Source of the DNA: Alteromonas sp. LOR
Lineage (GTDB): Bacteria > Pseudomonadota > Gammaproteobacteria > Enterobacterales > Alteromonadaceae
DNA: 64,000 nucleotides
Reading direction: 5' to 3'
NCBI RefSeq assembly: GCF_000753865.1
Contig: NZ_JQFW01000015.1
Coordinates: 491,916-555,915, forward strand
Under the pieces are notes generated by a model. The model saw only the letters and a list, made by a program, of their open reading frames with translations, was not told the DNA's origin and did no database searches. The position numbers were made by a program, and so were the translations under genes. Shown here in pieces: positions 46,303 through 56,826 of the stretch. The stretch's first letter is position 1. Every line of letters starts with the position of its first letter.

Positions 46303-48267
46303 GTGGGAGCTGGTTTTTTAAACATAGTGGTTTTAATGTTTATATCGGTGTGTGCGGTTGCTTTATTTAAGCGAGCGCACTTACCACCTATTCTTGCCTA
46401 CCTCTTTGCAGGCATTCTTGCTGGCCCACAAATATTATCGGTATTTGCTCATCCAGAGCAGATGCATCTGCTGGCCGAAGTGGGCATTGTATTTTTGCTG
46501 TTCTCTCTAGGGCTTGAATTTTCATTACCTAAATTGCTTGCAATGCGCTCATTAGTTTTTGGGGTTGGCTTGGGGCAGATGTTGATCACCACTGCAGTCT
46601 TCACAAGCGTTCCGTACTTTTTAGGGTTGTCATTAAGTGCTTCCATCATTGTGGGCGGAACCCTCGCACTAAGCTCGACAGCTATTGTAATAAAGCAGGC
46701 CACTGAAATGGGGATCTTAAACAATCGCCGCACTCAGCTAGCAATCAGTATTCTGCTTTTCCAAGACTTAGCCGTTGTTCCTTTTCTTATTGCCATTCCC
46801 TTGCTAGCACAAACAGGTGAAGTAAGTATTGGCTTAGCATTAGGTGAGGCATTACTTAAAGGTGTGTTCGTTATCGCCTTTCTTATGTCTGTTGGTAAGT
46901 GGGTACTCCCATGGGTATTTAGAGAGGTCGCCAGAACGAGAACCGATGAACTGTTCGTTCTTACCACTATATTAATCGCTTTATTGGCCGGTGGATTAAC
47001 CTACTATTTTGGTCTTTCAATGGCGCTAGGGGCTTTTCTAGCTGGAATGATGTTGGGAGAAAGCCAGTATAAATATCAGCTAGAGGCAGATATTCGCCCC
47101 TTTAGAGACATTTTGATGGGATTGTTTTTTGTTACTGTTGGCATGCAGCTAGATTTAAGCGTGTTGTGGAGCAATCTATTTGAAATCGTTTTTGGTGTCT
47201 TTGCCCTTATGCTGGTGAAGGTGGTACTAGTAAGGCTTGCATCAATGCTGGTTAAAACCGACCCCATTGACGGATGGTCGGCTGGCGTGAAACTTTGCCA
47301 AATAGGAGAGTTTAGCTTTGTTATTGCCGCGCTAGCCACTACCCATGGTGTTCTTTCAACGCAGCAATCGTCACTGATTATCAGTATGGGGGTCATTAGC
47401 ATGGCGTTAACCCCGTGGTTAATGAGTAACAGTGTGCTAATTGCAAAGCGTATTGTGAAAAGTGATTTAACCCTCACCGATGAGGAAACGAGTGTACGCC
47501 ACGATAGCCTGACTAATCATGTCATTATTTGCGGTTTCGGCCGGGTAGGGCAATCGGTGGCACGCATGCTCAAAATGGAAGGGATAAAGTTTGTCGCCAT
47601 AGATATGGACCCTGTACGGGTACAGGAAAGTCGCAATGCTGGAGAGCCAGTGGTTTTTGGAGACGCGAGTCAAAAAGATATCTTGATAAGTACTGCGATT
47701 GAAAAAGCCACCTTGGTGTTAGTGACCTTCGATCAAGTAGATAAAGCCAAACAAGTTATCACCCAGGCCAGAACCATTTCCTCTACAGACGTAATGGTGA
47801 GAACGAAACGAGACTATCAATTAGAAAGTCTTTACTCTGCTGGAGCAAACCAGGTTGTGCCTGAACTGCAAGAGGGAAGCTTAATGCTAGTCTCTCAGGT
47901 GTTGCATTACGCTGGTGTACCTATGTCGAGAATATTGAAGCGGGTAAGAGCAGAGCGAAAAGGCCGTTACGATCACATGCACGGTTTCTACCCAGGTGAA
48001 ACCACGGAGATAAGCTACGGTACAGAGGATAAGTTGGAGTTTATCCATGCCGTTGTGCTTAGCGAAGGCGCTGCATTTGTGGGTAAACCTTTAAAAGACA
48101 TTGACTTTGCCCGCATGCGGGTAAAGGTGAAAGGATTGCGTCGAGACGGTAACGAAGTGAAAGAGCCAGATGAAAACGTGATATTACAAGCCCATGATGT
48201 GCTTGTTATTGCCGGCAAACCACGAAGAGTGGAGCGGGCAGAGCGTAAACTATTAGAGGGCAATTAG
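46303..48267 (+). CDS. CPA2-family cation/proton antiporter with RCK domain (Kef type)
   Basis: 654 residues from a GTG preceded by GGAGG. About 12-13 membrane helices span residues 3-390, with LLFSLGLEF and LFQDLAVVP typical of the CPA2 exchanger core. A TrkA-N (RCK) nucleotide-binding domain follows (ICGFGRVGQSVARML, about 408-525), then a TrkA-C domain to the end. Such proteins exchange K+ or Na+ for H+ and are gated by nucleotides or glutathione adducts. It is closest in layout to KefB/KefC and YbaL; I cannot choose among them. Confidence 0.9.
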   Translation: MGAGFLNIVVLMFISVCAVALFKRAHLPPILAYLFAGILAGPQILSVFAHPEQMHLLAEVGIVFLLFSLGLEFSLPKLLAMRSLVFGVGLGQMLITTAVFTSVPYFLGLSLSASIIVGGTLALSSTAIVIKQATEMGILNNRRTQLAISILLFQDLAVVPFLIAIPLLAQTGEVSIGLALGEALLKGVFVIAFLMSVGKWVLPWVFREVARTRTDELFVLTTILIALLAGGLTYYFGLSMALGAFLAGMMLGESQYKYQLEADIRPFRDILMGLFFVTVGMQLDLSVLWSNLFEIVFGVFALMLVKVVLVRLASMLVKTDPIDGWSAGVKLCQIGEFSFVIAALATTHGVLSTQQSSLIISMGVISMALTPWLMSNSVLIAKRIVKSDLTLTDEETSVRHDSLTNHVIICGFGRVGQSVARMLKMEGIKFVAIDMDPVRVQESRNAGEPVVFGDASQKDILISTAIEKATLVLVTFDQVDKAKQVITQARTISSTDVMVRTKRDYQLESLYSAGANQVVPELQEGSLMLVSQVLHYAGVPMSRILKRVRAERKGRYDHMHGFYPGETTEISYGTEDKLEFIHAVVLSEGAAFVGKPLKDIDFARMRVKVKGLRRDGNEVKEPDENVILQAHDVLVIAGKPRRVERAERKLLEGN

Positions 48268-48273
48268 CCCTCT
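48255..48273 (+). terminator. Hairpin at the end of the antiporter gene
   Basis: AGAGGGC (48255-48261) and GCCCTCT (48267-48273), five-base loop, spanning the stop codon. Only a short T tract follows. Confidence 0.5.
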
Positions 48274-48289
48274 TAAGATCTGCAACTCA

Positions 48290-48523
48290 TTAAGCCACGC
48301 GGTCTTTTTCTAAATCAGCAAACTGCTTTTTGAGGTCGTATTTTTCGTCGGTAACGATTTTCTCTAATACCGAAATACGCTCTTTTAATTCAGCAATTTC
48401 CGATTTGTATGCATCGAATTCCTTGCTGTTAAGTTTTTTCTTGCTCTTATCTTTCGCGCTGTCGATAATACTGACCAGCGCCCAAGCACAGATAGCAACA
48501 ATAGCAATAGCAGTTAAATTCAC
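48290..48523 (-). CDS. Small PspB-like membrane protein
   Basis: 77 residues from a GTG with GAGAGGG upstream. One N-terminal membrane helix (LTAIAIVAICAWALVSII), then a basic stretch and a coiled coil (EIAELKERISVLEKIVTDE). Size and layout recall PspB of the phage-shock system, whose C-terminus has a similar RIxxLExIL segment, but pspA and pspC are not nearby. It is convergent with the antiporter. Confidence 0.65.
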   Translation of the reverse strand: MNLTAIAIVAICAWALVSIIDSAKDKSKKKLNSKEFDAYKSEIAELKERISVLEKIVTDEKYDLKKQFADLEKDRVA

Positions 48524-48784
48524 GGTGGCATCCCTCTCAAATATCGTTAAAAAAGTGTAGTCGATAACAATTAGTTTGTCTTGTTAGGCTGTTTGACACA
48601 GCGTGTTTACTTAATATCGATGATTTAAATAAACCCTATTTGTTGATAAATGTACAGCAAGATTGTTGCCATCGATAAAAAAGCAATTATTAACAATGGT
48701 TTATATTATTAAGGTGAATGTTTTAGTGTTTTGGATGATGAAAATCACTAACTGTTTTGGTGATATTGACGAAGGAATAACTAA

Positions 48785-49369
<585 letters not shown>

Positions 49370-49781
49370 ATCTGGGTAGTTACTGATTAGCGTAGTTATC
49401 AATCTGAGCAGTTATAGATAAGCTTAATGACAAATGGGGCAGTTAAAAAACAGGGCACGCGTTTATCATTGCTCTGAGCTTCTGGTAAGTTGGGTGAACA
49501 TGTCATTAGTGACATAAAGCCTTCTGCGGTGCAGTACTTTCTGATGGCTTTTCTTTATCAACAGTCTGCGTCTATTGTTATTTCTCAATGTAACCCCTTT
49601 TCTCATAAATCTATTTTTTTTCATATACTCTCCCTATCTTAACGATGTTGGGAAGCCAAATAATTCCCAAACCTATGTACCTTATCGGTATCATGTTGGG
49701 CTGGGCTTATGCTTCCAAACTTACGCCATAGAGATGACACTTAAATGACATATTTCAATAGCCAGCAGACTTATACTGGTA
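49370..49781. other. tadA-mltF intergenic region
   Basis: 412 bp between convergent genes. It contains an inverted repeat TTGGGAA (49648-49654) with TTCCCAA (49664-49670), nine bases apart, and scattered degenerate copies of a gtagttat-like motif near 49376-49420. No coding frame or clear terminator. Confidence 0.4.
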
Positions 49782-51164
49782 TTATATTTTATTTTGTTCA
49801 TCTAGCCATACTAGGCTGTCGTAGTAGCGCCTGATATTTTCAACATACTGCATTGCTTCATCGCCGCGAGCATAGCCATAGCGGGTAGTGCGATAGTATT
49901 TTTTCTGCCTAAGCTGCGGCAATCTGCGTTTCACATCCACCCACAAGTCAGGGTTACCGCCTTGACGCTCGGTTAATACTCTCGCATCTTCCAAGTGCCC
50001 CATACCTATATTGTAAGCGGCCATGGCCATCCATACTCTGTCAGGGTTACCAATTCGCGCAGGTATTCGGCTCAGTAAGCTGGCAAAATATCGCGAGCCG
50101 CCGCGAATGCTTTGTTCAGGGTCAACGCGATCGCTTACATCCCAGTCACTGGCGGTATCAAGGGTGAGCATCATCAGCCCCCTAACACCAGTGCGAGAAA
50201 CCGCGTCCGGCTCCCAGTGGCTCTCTTGATAGCTCATCGCTGCCAGTAATCGCCAGTCTAAGTCGCCTGAATATTTTTTGAATAAGGGTTGGTATTGTTT
50301 AAGGGTAGACTCTGCAGCGTTCTTGAATGCTCTGCTGTCAACATAATCAAACTGACGAATGTGTCCAAAATATTTGTCTTCTAAAACGGTAAACCACCCT
50401 GACTGATGTACCGTTCCAAAATACTCAATAATCGCCGCTTTCACTGAGTCATCTTGGTTTACCGGCATAGCCCAAGCCATGGGCATTTTCGCATTTAGGG
50501 TTTTTGCCACAGCCAAGCTTGGATAACGCCTGCGCTGTAACGCGAGCCGATTGCTGTCGGCCACTGTAAAGCTAATTTCTCCTGATGCGACCTGCTGGAG
50601 CAATTCCTCTGAATCAGAATCTTCGGTGGTGATAACCTTTGATGACGTTACGTCAGTAGACGATTGATTCAAGAGTGCGTTCAGTACGTGTACTTGACTG
50701 CTGCCCGACACGGCAATAATAGGTGACGATAGCGCTTGTATATCACGAGGCCGGGTTGTACCGGCCTTGAATACTAGCTGTTGATCCACAAATTGATACG
50801 CTGGTCCGTAGTCAAAGCGCTGCTGCAAATTTGATGTAACGGCATCGCCGGTTGCAACAATGTCGAGGTTTCCTTCTTCTAGCTGCTGCAACATAACTTC
50901 ATAACTATAAAACGGGTACAAATCGAGCGTTACCCCGAGATAATCCGCAAAGCCAGCCAAAAGCTCATATTCAAACCCTTGGGGCCCGCCGGCGCCATTG
51001 TAAAACGTGCCGGCGCCATATACGGTTCCAACTTTGATAGAGTTTCTTTCAAGTAGCTGCGATAGTGCAGTCGGCACAGAGGGCACCGTGCACGCTATGG
51101 TGACAACAGAAAGTATCAGTAGGGCGTAAAGTCGAAATTGCTTTTTATAGCGTTGTAACTGCAT
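49782..51164 (-). CDS. mltF: Membrane-bound lytic murein transglycosylase F
   Basis: 460 residues (E. coli 518, whose C-terminal tail is longer). N-terminal hydrophobic signal segment; then a periplasmic solute-binding-like domain (about 40-265) and an SLT lysozyme-like domain from about 285 with the catalytic Glu in MSYQESHWEPDAVSRTGVRGLMML. The late motifs MAAYNIGMGHLEDAR and TTRYGYARGDEAMQYVENIRRYY are as in MltF. It cleaves glycan strands, releasing anhydromuropeptides. Divergent from purL. Confidence 0.96.
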   Translation of the reverse strand: MQLQRYKKQFRLYALLILSVVTIACTVPSVPTALSQLLERNSIKVGTVYGAGTFYNGAGGPQGFEYELLAGFADYLGVTLDLYPFYSYEVMLQQLEEGNLDIVATGDAVTSNLQQRFDYGPAYQFVDQQLVFKAGTTRPRDIQALSSPIIAVSGSSQVHVLNALLNQSSTDVTSSKVITTEDSDSEELLQQVASGEISFTVADSNRLALQRRRYPSLAVAKTLNAKMPMAWAMPVNQDDSVKAAIIEYFGTVHQSGWFTVLEDKYFGHIRQFDYVDSRAFKNAAESTLKQYQPLFKKYSGDLDWRLLAAMSYQESHWEPDAVSRTGVRGLMMLTLDTASDWDVSDRVDPEQSIRGGSRYFASLLSRIPARIGNPDRVWMAMAAYNIGMGHLEDARVLTERQGGNPDLWVDVKRRLPQLRQKKYYRTTRYGYARGDEAMQYVENIRRYYDSLVWLDEQNKI

Positions 51165-51229
51165 AGCGCTTTTCTTATTTGTGTTAGTTAAAAAATTTCA
51201 AAAAAATTTCATGTAAGGTCGTATTGAGG

Positions 51230-51258
51230 TTACCAAATGAGCGTAATTGCTCTATAAT
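51230..51258 (+). promoter_or_regulatory. purL promoter
   Basis: TTACCA (51230-51235), 17-bp spacer, TATAAT (51253-51258), about 80 bp upstream of the purL start. No clear PurR palindrome was found. Confidence 0.65.
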
Positions 51259-51338
51259 CCGCGCCGAATTACTCATCAATTTAAGAGGCAACGCGTCGCA
51301 TTGGTGGTCGTTGTTTCAAAACAACCAGGTAAAGCACT

Positions 51339-54300
51339 ATGTTGGTCCTTCGAGGCGCTCCCGCACTATCAGAGTTTAACCAAACTAAACTGATTGCAAA
51401 GCTGGGTCAATCCGGCGTTAAGGTGAAAAACCTTTATAGCGAATATATTCACCTAGTAGATTCTCAAGGTGACTTATCCAATCAGCAAATAGAAATCTTA
51501 GAAAAACTGCTCACTTACGGGCCTGCTAGGCAAACACAGTCGCCTTCTGGAACACTTTTTCTTATCACCCCTCGTCCAGGTACTATCTCACCTTGGTCCT
51601 CAAAAGCCACCGATATCGCTCATAACTGTAGCCTTGATACTATTAACCGTATTGAACGCGGTTGTGCATTCTACATCGATACCGATACCCGCTTAAGTGA
51701 TGACGATTTTGCTCTAGTTGCTAGTTTCTTACACGACAGAATGACAGAGTCGGTGTTTACCAATACTGATGATGCGGCGGTGCTTTTTGCACAGGCCGAG
51801 GCAAAAAGCTTTACCTCTGTAGAGATGTTAGAACACGGAAAAGATGCACTTGTAAACGCAAACGTGTCTTTAGGCTTAGCGCTTGCTGATGATGAAATTG
51901 ATTACCTATTTGACAGCTTTACGACGTTAGGCAGAAACCCGACGGACGTAGAGCTTTATATGTTTGCACAAGCAAACTCTGAACACTGCCGTCATAAAAT
52001 TTTCAATGCCAGCTGGACCATCGACGGAAAAGATCAGGAAAAGTCACTTTTCAAAATGATCAAAAACACCTTCGAATTGCTGCCTGACAGCGTGTTCTCT
52101 GCCTATAAAGATAACGCAGCGGTAATGGAGGGTTGGCAAGCCGGACGTTTCTTCCCAAATCCTCAGTCTCATCAGTACGAATATCATCACGAAGATATCG
52201 ATATTCTGATGAAGGTTGAAACACACAATCATCCAACGGCTATTTCGCCTTTTCCTGGTGCTGCTACAGGCTCTGGTGGTGAAATTCGCGATGAAGGCGC
52301 TACAGGTCGAGGCTCTAAGCCAAAAGCTGGGCTTGTTGGCTTTACGGTGTCTAACCTTCGCATTCCAGGTTCAGAGCAGCCGTGGGAAAGTGAATACGGT
52401 AAGCCGCAGCGAATTGTTAGTGCACTTGATATCATGACAGAAGGCCCATTAGGTGGCGCTGCGTTTAACAATGAATTTGGTCGTCCTAATCTGTTGGGTT
52501 ACTTCCGTACTTACGAACAAGAAGTAAACAGCTTTAACGGTGTTGAAGTAAGAGGCTATCACAAGCCTATTATGCTCGCCGGTGGGCTGGGTAATATTCG
52601 CCGCGACCAAATTGAGAAAGGTGAAATCACGGTGGGGGCCAAGCTAATTGTACTTGGCGGGCCAGCGATGAATATCGGCCTTGGTGGCGGTGCAGCCTCA
52701 TCAATGGCATCAGGTCAGTCAAACGAAGATTTAGATTTTGCTTCTGTGCAACGAGAGAATCCAGAAATGGAGCGTCGCTGTCAGGAAGTTATCGATGCAT
52801 GTTGGCAGCTTGGTGAAAATAACCCTATTCAGTTTATCCACGATGTTGGTGCGGGTGGCTTGTCTAATGCGTTACCCGAGTTAGTCAGCGATGGTGGTCG
52901 CGGCGGAAACTTTGAGCTTAGGAAAGTATTGTCAGACGAACCCGGTATGACGCCGTTAGAATTGTGGTGTAACGAATCGCAAGAACGTTATGTCATGTCA
53001 GTAGCACCGCAAAATATGCCAGTTTTCGAAGCGATTTGTGCCCGCGAGCGGGCACCCTATGCGGTAGTCGGTGAAGCGACGGTTGAAGAGCATTTAAACC
53101 TCAATGACAGTCAATTCGATAATAAACCTATCGATATGCCATTAGACGTTTTACTGGGCAAGCCGCCCAAAATGCATCGGGATGTTACATCAAAGGTTGC
53201 ACATTCACCTGCCTTTGACGACAGTAAAATCAGCTTAAGTGAAGCAGCAGAGCGCATTTTGTCACTGCCTACGGTAGCTGAAAAAACCTTCCTTATTACC
53301 ATTGGCGATCGCTCTGTTACAGGACTAGTCAATCGCGACCAAATGGTGGGTCCGTGGCAAGTTCCCGTTGCTGATGTCGCGGTTACGGCCAGTGCCTTTG
53401 ACACCTATCACGGCGAATCAATGGCAATGGGAGAGCGTACTCCAGTCGCCTTGCTATCTCATGGGGCTTCTGCACGACTTGCCGTAGGGGAAGCGCTGAC
53501 AAATATCGCGGCCTCTTACATTGGTGATATTAAACGCATCAAATTGTCTGCAAACTGGATGACGGCCGCGGGTCACCCCGGTGAAGATGCAGGTTTGTAT
53601 GAAGCGGTTAAAGCTGTTGGGGAAGAGCTTTGCCCTGAGTTGGGATTAACTATTCCAGTGGGTAAGGATTCTATGTCGATGAAAACGGCATGGCAGGACG
53701 ATGGCGAAGAAAAATCAGTCACATCACCGCTGTCTTTGGTTATTACTGCATTTGGTGCGGTAAAAGATATTCGTAAAACCGTAACGCCCCAGTTAAGAAC
53801 TGACAAAGGCGACAGTAAGTTATTACTCATTGACCTTGGTGAGGGCAACAATCGCCTTGGCGCTAGCTGTCTAGCGCAAGTGTATGAACAACTCGGCGAC
53901 AGCCCAGCAGATGTGGTTTCACCCACCAGACTGAAAGGCTTTTTCAACGCTATTCAAGCGCTATTGGAAAACGGTCTTGTACAAGCGTACCACGACCGCT
54001 CTGACGGCGGCTTATTTACCACCGTTGCGGAAATGGCTTTTGCTGGTAAAACCGGTGTAACAGTGACGCTAGATAAACTCACCGGTAATGATTTATCAGT
54101 GTTATTTAACGAAGAGCTAGGTGGCGTACTGCAGGTGCTAGAACGCGATAGTGACGCGGTAAATAGCATTCTTGAAGAGCACGGTGTTGCCGACATCACT
54201 TATGATATTGGTTCTGTTAATACTACCGATATGATTGAGTTTCAGCGCGACGGCGTTGCTGTTCTGGCTGATAGCAGAGTATCGATGAGAACCACGTGGG

Positions 54301-55226
54301 CAACGACAACGTTTGAGATGCAAAAGCTGCGGGATAACCCCACTTGTGCAGAGCAAGAACATATCGCTAAGCAAGACGCAACAGATCCAGGACTTCACAC
54401 TAACTTATCCTATGATGTTAATGATGATATTGCGGCACCTTACATTGCGACTGGCGCTAAGCCTAAAGTGGCTATATTAAGAGAGCAGGGCGTTAACTCC
54501 CACCTTGAAATGGCAGCGGCATTTACGCGTGCAGGCTTTGATGCGGTAGATGTTCACATGAGTGATATTCTTTCAGGTCGAAGTTCACTAGACACCTTTG
54601 TGGGTCTTGCCGCTTGTGGCGGCTTCTCTTACGGTGACGTTTTAGGAGCAGGTGAAGGCTGGGCGAAGTCGATACTCTTTAACAGTATGGCAAGGGATCA
54701 ATTTGAGCAGTTCTTCACTCGTGACGATACCTTTAGTTTAGGTGTGTGTAACGGTTGTCAGATGCTGTCTAACTTGAAATCACTGATTCCAGGTACAGAG
54801 CACTGGCCTCACTTTGTAACAAACCAATCGGCTCGCTTTGAAGCGCGTGTTGCTATGGTAGAAGTGATGAAATCAAAATCTGTGCTACTTGATGGCATGG
54901 TCGGTTCGCGTATGCCAATAGCGGTCTCTCACGGTGAAGGGCAAGCAGAGTTTGCCAATGCTGATGCGTTAGCAAAAGCAAACGAGCATGTTGCGTTGCG
55001 ATATGTGGATAATTTTGGCAACCCAACTATGCAGTACCCTGCTAACCCTAATGGATCTCCACAAGGGATCACCGGCCTTACTTCAGCCGATGGGCGCAGT
55101 ACCATTATGATGCCGCACCCTGAGCGGGTATTTAGAGCTGTCGCCAATTCTTGGCGCCCAGATGACTGGGAAGAAGATGGGGCATGGATGCGTATTTTCA
55201 GAAACGCACGTAAGTTTGTCGGTTAA
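51339..55226 (+). CDS. purL: Phosphoribosylformylglycinamidine synthase
   Basis: 1295 residues, the E. coli single-chain length. Converts FGAR to FGAM with glutamine and ATP in purine synthesis. N-terminal PurS-like domain, linker, two AIR-synthase-type halves ([26 protein letters not shown] block near residue 290, [10 protein letters not shown] block near 770) and a C-terminal glutamine amidotransferase with nucleophilic Cys in GVCNGCQML and the His/Glu pair in MPHPERVF. Confidence 0.99.
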   Translation: MLVLRGAPALSEFNQTKLIAKLGQSGVKVKNLYSEYIHLVDSQGDLSNQQIEILEKLLTYGPARQTQSPSGTLFLITPRPGTISPWSSKATDIAHNCSLDTINRIERGCAFYIDTDTRLSDDDFALVASFLHDRMTESVFTNTDDAAVLFAQAEAKSFTSVEMLEHGKDALVNANVSLGLALADDEIDYLFDSFTTLGRNPTDVELYMFAQANSEHCRHKIFNASWTIDGKDQEKSLFKMIKNTFELLPDSVFSAYKDNAAVMEGWQAGRFFPNPQSHQYEYHHEDIDILMKVETHNHPTAISPFPGAATGSGGEIRDEGATGRGSKPKAGLVGFTVSNLRIPGSEQPWESEYGKPQRIVSALDIMTEGPLGGAAFNNEFGRPNLLGYFRTYEQEVNSFNGVEVRGYHKPIMLAGGLGNIRRDQIEKGEITVGAKLIVLGGPAMNIGLGGGAASSMASGQSNEDLDFASVQRENPEMERRCQEVIDACWQLGENNPIQFIHDVGAGGLSNALPELVSDGGRGGNFELRKVLSDEPGMTPLELWCNESQERYVMSVAPQNMPVFEAICARERAPYAVVGEATVEEHLNLNDSQFDNKPIDMPLDVLLGKPPKMHRDVTSKVAHSPAFDDSKISLSEAAERILSLPTVAEKTFLITIGDRSVTGLVNRDQMVGPWQVPVADVAVTASAFDTYHGESMAMGERTPVALLSHGASARLAVGEALTNIAASYIGDIKRIKLSANWMTAAGHPGEDAGLYEAVKAVGEELCPELGLTIPVGKDSMSMKTAWQDDGEEKSVTSPLSLVITAFGAVKDIRKTVTPQLRTDKGDSKLLLIDLGEGNNRLGASCLAQVYEQLGDSPADVVSPTRLKGFFNAIQALLENGLVQAYHDRSDGGLFTTVAEMAFAGKTGVTVTLDKLTGNDLSVLFNEELGGVLQVLERDSDAVNSILEEHGVADITYDIGSVNTTDMIEFQRDGVAVLADSRVSMRTTWATTTFEMQKLRDNPTCAEQEHIAKQDATDPGLHTNLSYDVNDDIAAPYIATGAKPKVAILREQGVNSHLEMAAAFTRAGFDAVDVHMSDILSGRSSLDTFVGLAACGGFSYGDVLGAGEGWAKSILFNSMARDQFEQFFTRDDTFSLGVCNGCQMLSNLKSLIPGTEHWPHFVTNQSARFEARVAMVEVMKSKSVLLDGMVGSRMPIAVSHGEGQAEFANADALAKANEHVALRYVDNFGNPTMQYPANPNGSPQGITGLTSADGRSTIMMPHPERVFRAVANSWRPDDWEEDGAWMRIFRNARKFVG

Positions 55227-55468
55227 AATCTATGATAAGCGCAATTTATGTTGGCTGTTTGCAGCCAACATAGCTGCTGATTTATTAAACAAGGGCACTT
55301 TTTGTGTCAAACCATTGGCTTAGCGTCAATATTTTGCTTTTGCCCCTTGTTATTGGCGTATCGCTGATCTATTGTAGTGCTGCACGGATTGCAATTTGGT
55401 TACAGGAGTTGAATTGGGTTGCACTAGTTATTGGTAACAATACTAGTTTAAATAATAAGAGACGAACA

Positions 55469-55609
55469 ATGAATCGTTCCTCAAAAGGGTTTGGCTTGAC
55501 TGGAGTCGCCATCGCCGTGGTTTTGATGTTTATTACCGCCGTATTTAGTACTTCTGCAAAATCTGCAGACGCTCCAACAACGCTAAGTGTGCAATCTTCA
55601 GTTAAGTAG
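55469..55609 (+). CDS. Small single-pass membrane or secreted peptide
   Basis: 46 residues from the ATG at 55469 (AGAGACGA upstream). One hydrophobic segment (TGVAIAVVLMFITAVFS), then a polar tail; the sequence AKSADA could be a signal-peptidase site. It is followed immediately by a strong terminator, which supports a real transcript. A longer frame from 55304 is possible but less convincing. No family recognised. Confidence 0.5.
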   Translation: MNRSSKGFGLTGVAIAVVLMFITAVFSTSAKSADAPTTLSVQSSVK

Positions 55610-55624
55610 TCTGAAAGCAAATAA

Positions 55625-55660
55625 TAAAGCCCGTAATAAATACGTTTATTACGGGCTTTA
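55625..55660. terminator. Strong bidirectional terminator
   Basis: A 16-bp perfect stem, TAAAGCCCGTAATAAA (55625-55640) and TTTATTACGGGCTTTA (55645-55660), loop TACG. Lies between the small peptide gene and smrA, which converge. Confidence 0.9.
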
Positions 55661-55728
55661 ATCATTTTGGGCGATGCTATTTTTTTATATCCATCTTGCG
55701 CTCATCTTGCTCTAAGTTTGAGCGGTAC

Positions 55729-56316
55729 TTATCCTTTCCTATTTTTTTCTCTGTTGATCAATTTTTGTTGAGGATGTTTCTTTAATAATACATAGGTAGC
55801 GCCAAATCCGCCATGCATAGGCTGCGCGGTATGAAACGCAATGACTTCCTCAAGTTCGCGCAACCAATGATTAACGTAACTCTTTTTTAAAGCCGGAAAT
55901 GGTTTAGAGTTTTCACCAGTTCCATGCTTGATCAAAAGTGCTCTTACGCCTTTTTCATGCCCCGAAAGCACGTTCTGATACAGTAAATCTCTGCTTTCAT
56001 CGAGGGTTTTTCCCGCCATAGATATCACCACCTCTAGCGGGTACTTTCCTAGCCTTAGCTTTTTAAATACGCCATCTTGAATACCTGGCTGCTGAAATTG
56101 TATAAAGTCATCGGGCGGCACAGGTTTCACACCTTCCATACTCAATGGATTTTTTAATTTATCTCGAATGGAGGCTTGCAAGGAAGCGCGTTTCTGTTTT
56201 TCTGCTAAGGCTGCTGCTGGGTCGTGCAACTGTGCTTTATCGTCAGAAATAATGGGTTTTACGTCTTGCATCTCAGCAAAAAAAGAATCCAATTCATCGT
56301 GTTCGAAATGGCTCAT
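55729..56316 (-). CDS. smrA: Smr-domain DNA endonuclease SmrA
   Basis: 195 residues (E. coli YdaL/SmrA 187). The C-terminal Smr domain has LRLGKYPLEVVISMAGKTLDES-type entry, LLIKHGTGENSKPFPALKKSYVNHWL and HGGFGATYVLLKK. The N-terminal 80 residues are charged and variable. E. coli SmrA has weak DNA endonuclease activity. GGGGAG precedes the ATG. Confidence 0.9.
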   Translation of the reverse strand: MSHFEHDELDSFFAEMQDVKPIISDDKAQLHDPAAALAEKQKRASLQASIRDKLKNPLSMEGVKPVPPDDFIQFQQPGIQDGVFKKLRLGKYPLEVVISMAGKTLDESRDLLYQNVLSGHEKGVRALLIKHGTGENSKPFPALKKSYVNHWLRELEEVIAFHTAQPMHGGFGATYVLLKKHPQQKLINREKNRKG

Positions 56317-56434
56317 TACGGCTCCCCGAGGTTATATCTAGCTTCAATAGCACGTTACTTAATGGCTTAAGTAACGACAAGTGTTTTGTACACTAAAACA
56401 GGATATGGGGATTAAGTTGTAAATTTCACTGGGG

Positions 56435-56536
56435 TTAGAAAATAGCGCCGGGCTCGTTTAACATCTCGATCACGTCCCATATGTCCTTTGGGCTGCTCTG
56501 CTCATTTGCACAGTCGCGTTCTGTGTCATTTTCCAT
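56435..56536 (-). CDS. Candidate small ORF, 33 codons
   Basis: ATG at 56536 to TAA at 56437. Translation runs MENDTERDCANEQSS then PKDIWDVIEMLNEPGAIF: acidic, with an amphipathic C-terminal half. A purine-rich AGAGAAAATAGA precedes the ATG. It lies between the tRNA and smrA, all on the minus strand. No homology recognised; it may be chance. Confidence 0.3.
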   Translation of the reverse strand: MENDTERDCANEQSSPKDIWDVIEMLNEPGAIF

Positions 56537-56672
56537 TCTATTTTCTCTAAATACGTCAACTAGTCTCTACATAGTATTGCGTGGATATGTTTAAAAGCAA
56601 AATCTACAGAACATAAACAACGCAGTCTGTATGTGAAAATTTACAAGATAAAGTTAGGAAATTGTCAGATTA

Positions 56673-56748
56673 TGGCGTCCCCACCGCGACTCGAACGCAG
56701 ATCTAAAGCTTAGGAGGCTCTTGTTTTATCCAGTTAAACTATGGGGAC
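56673..56748 (-). tRNA. tRNA-Arg (anticodon CCT)
   Basis: 76 nt on the minus strand, CCA encoded. Acceptor stem GTCCCCA with TGGGGAC, D stem GTTT/AAAC, anticodon stem AGAGC/GCTTT around the loop CTCCTAA (anticodon CCT, reading AGG), T stem CTGCG/CGCGG with loop TTCGAGT. It resembles argW of E. coli. tRNA genes are frequent integration sites, but no integrase is seen here. Confidence 0.95.
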
Positions 56749-56826
56749 GTAGCATATTATTATACCCACCTAAGCCAAATACGGAACCCTGGATTTAGGA
56801 TAATTACCCCGTTGCTTCTGGTGCGT

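Noticed and set aside
48290..48523. Firm pspB assignment
   Set aside because: Only size, one membrane helix and a short coiled-coil pattern agree; pspA and pspC are not adjacent, so no symbol is given.
55304..55468. N-terminal extension of the small peptide gene
   Set aside because: The extra 55 residues look like translated intergenic DNA; the internal ATG at 55469 has the better leader and gives a compact membrane peptide.
56673..56748. tRNA-Arg as attachment site of a mobile element
   Set aside because: No integrase, no repeated tRNA 3' end and no phage genes are visible in the window.
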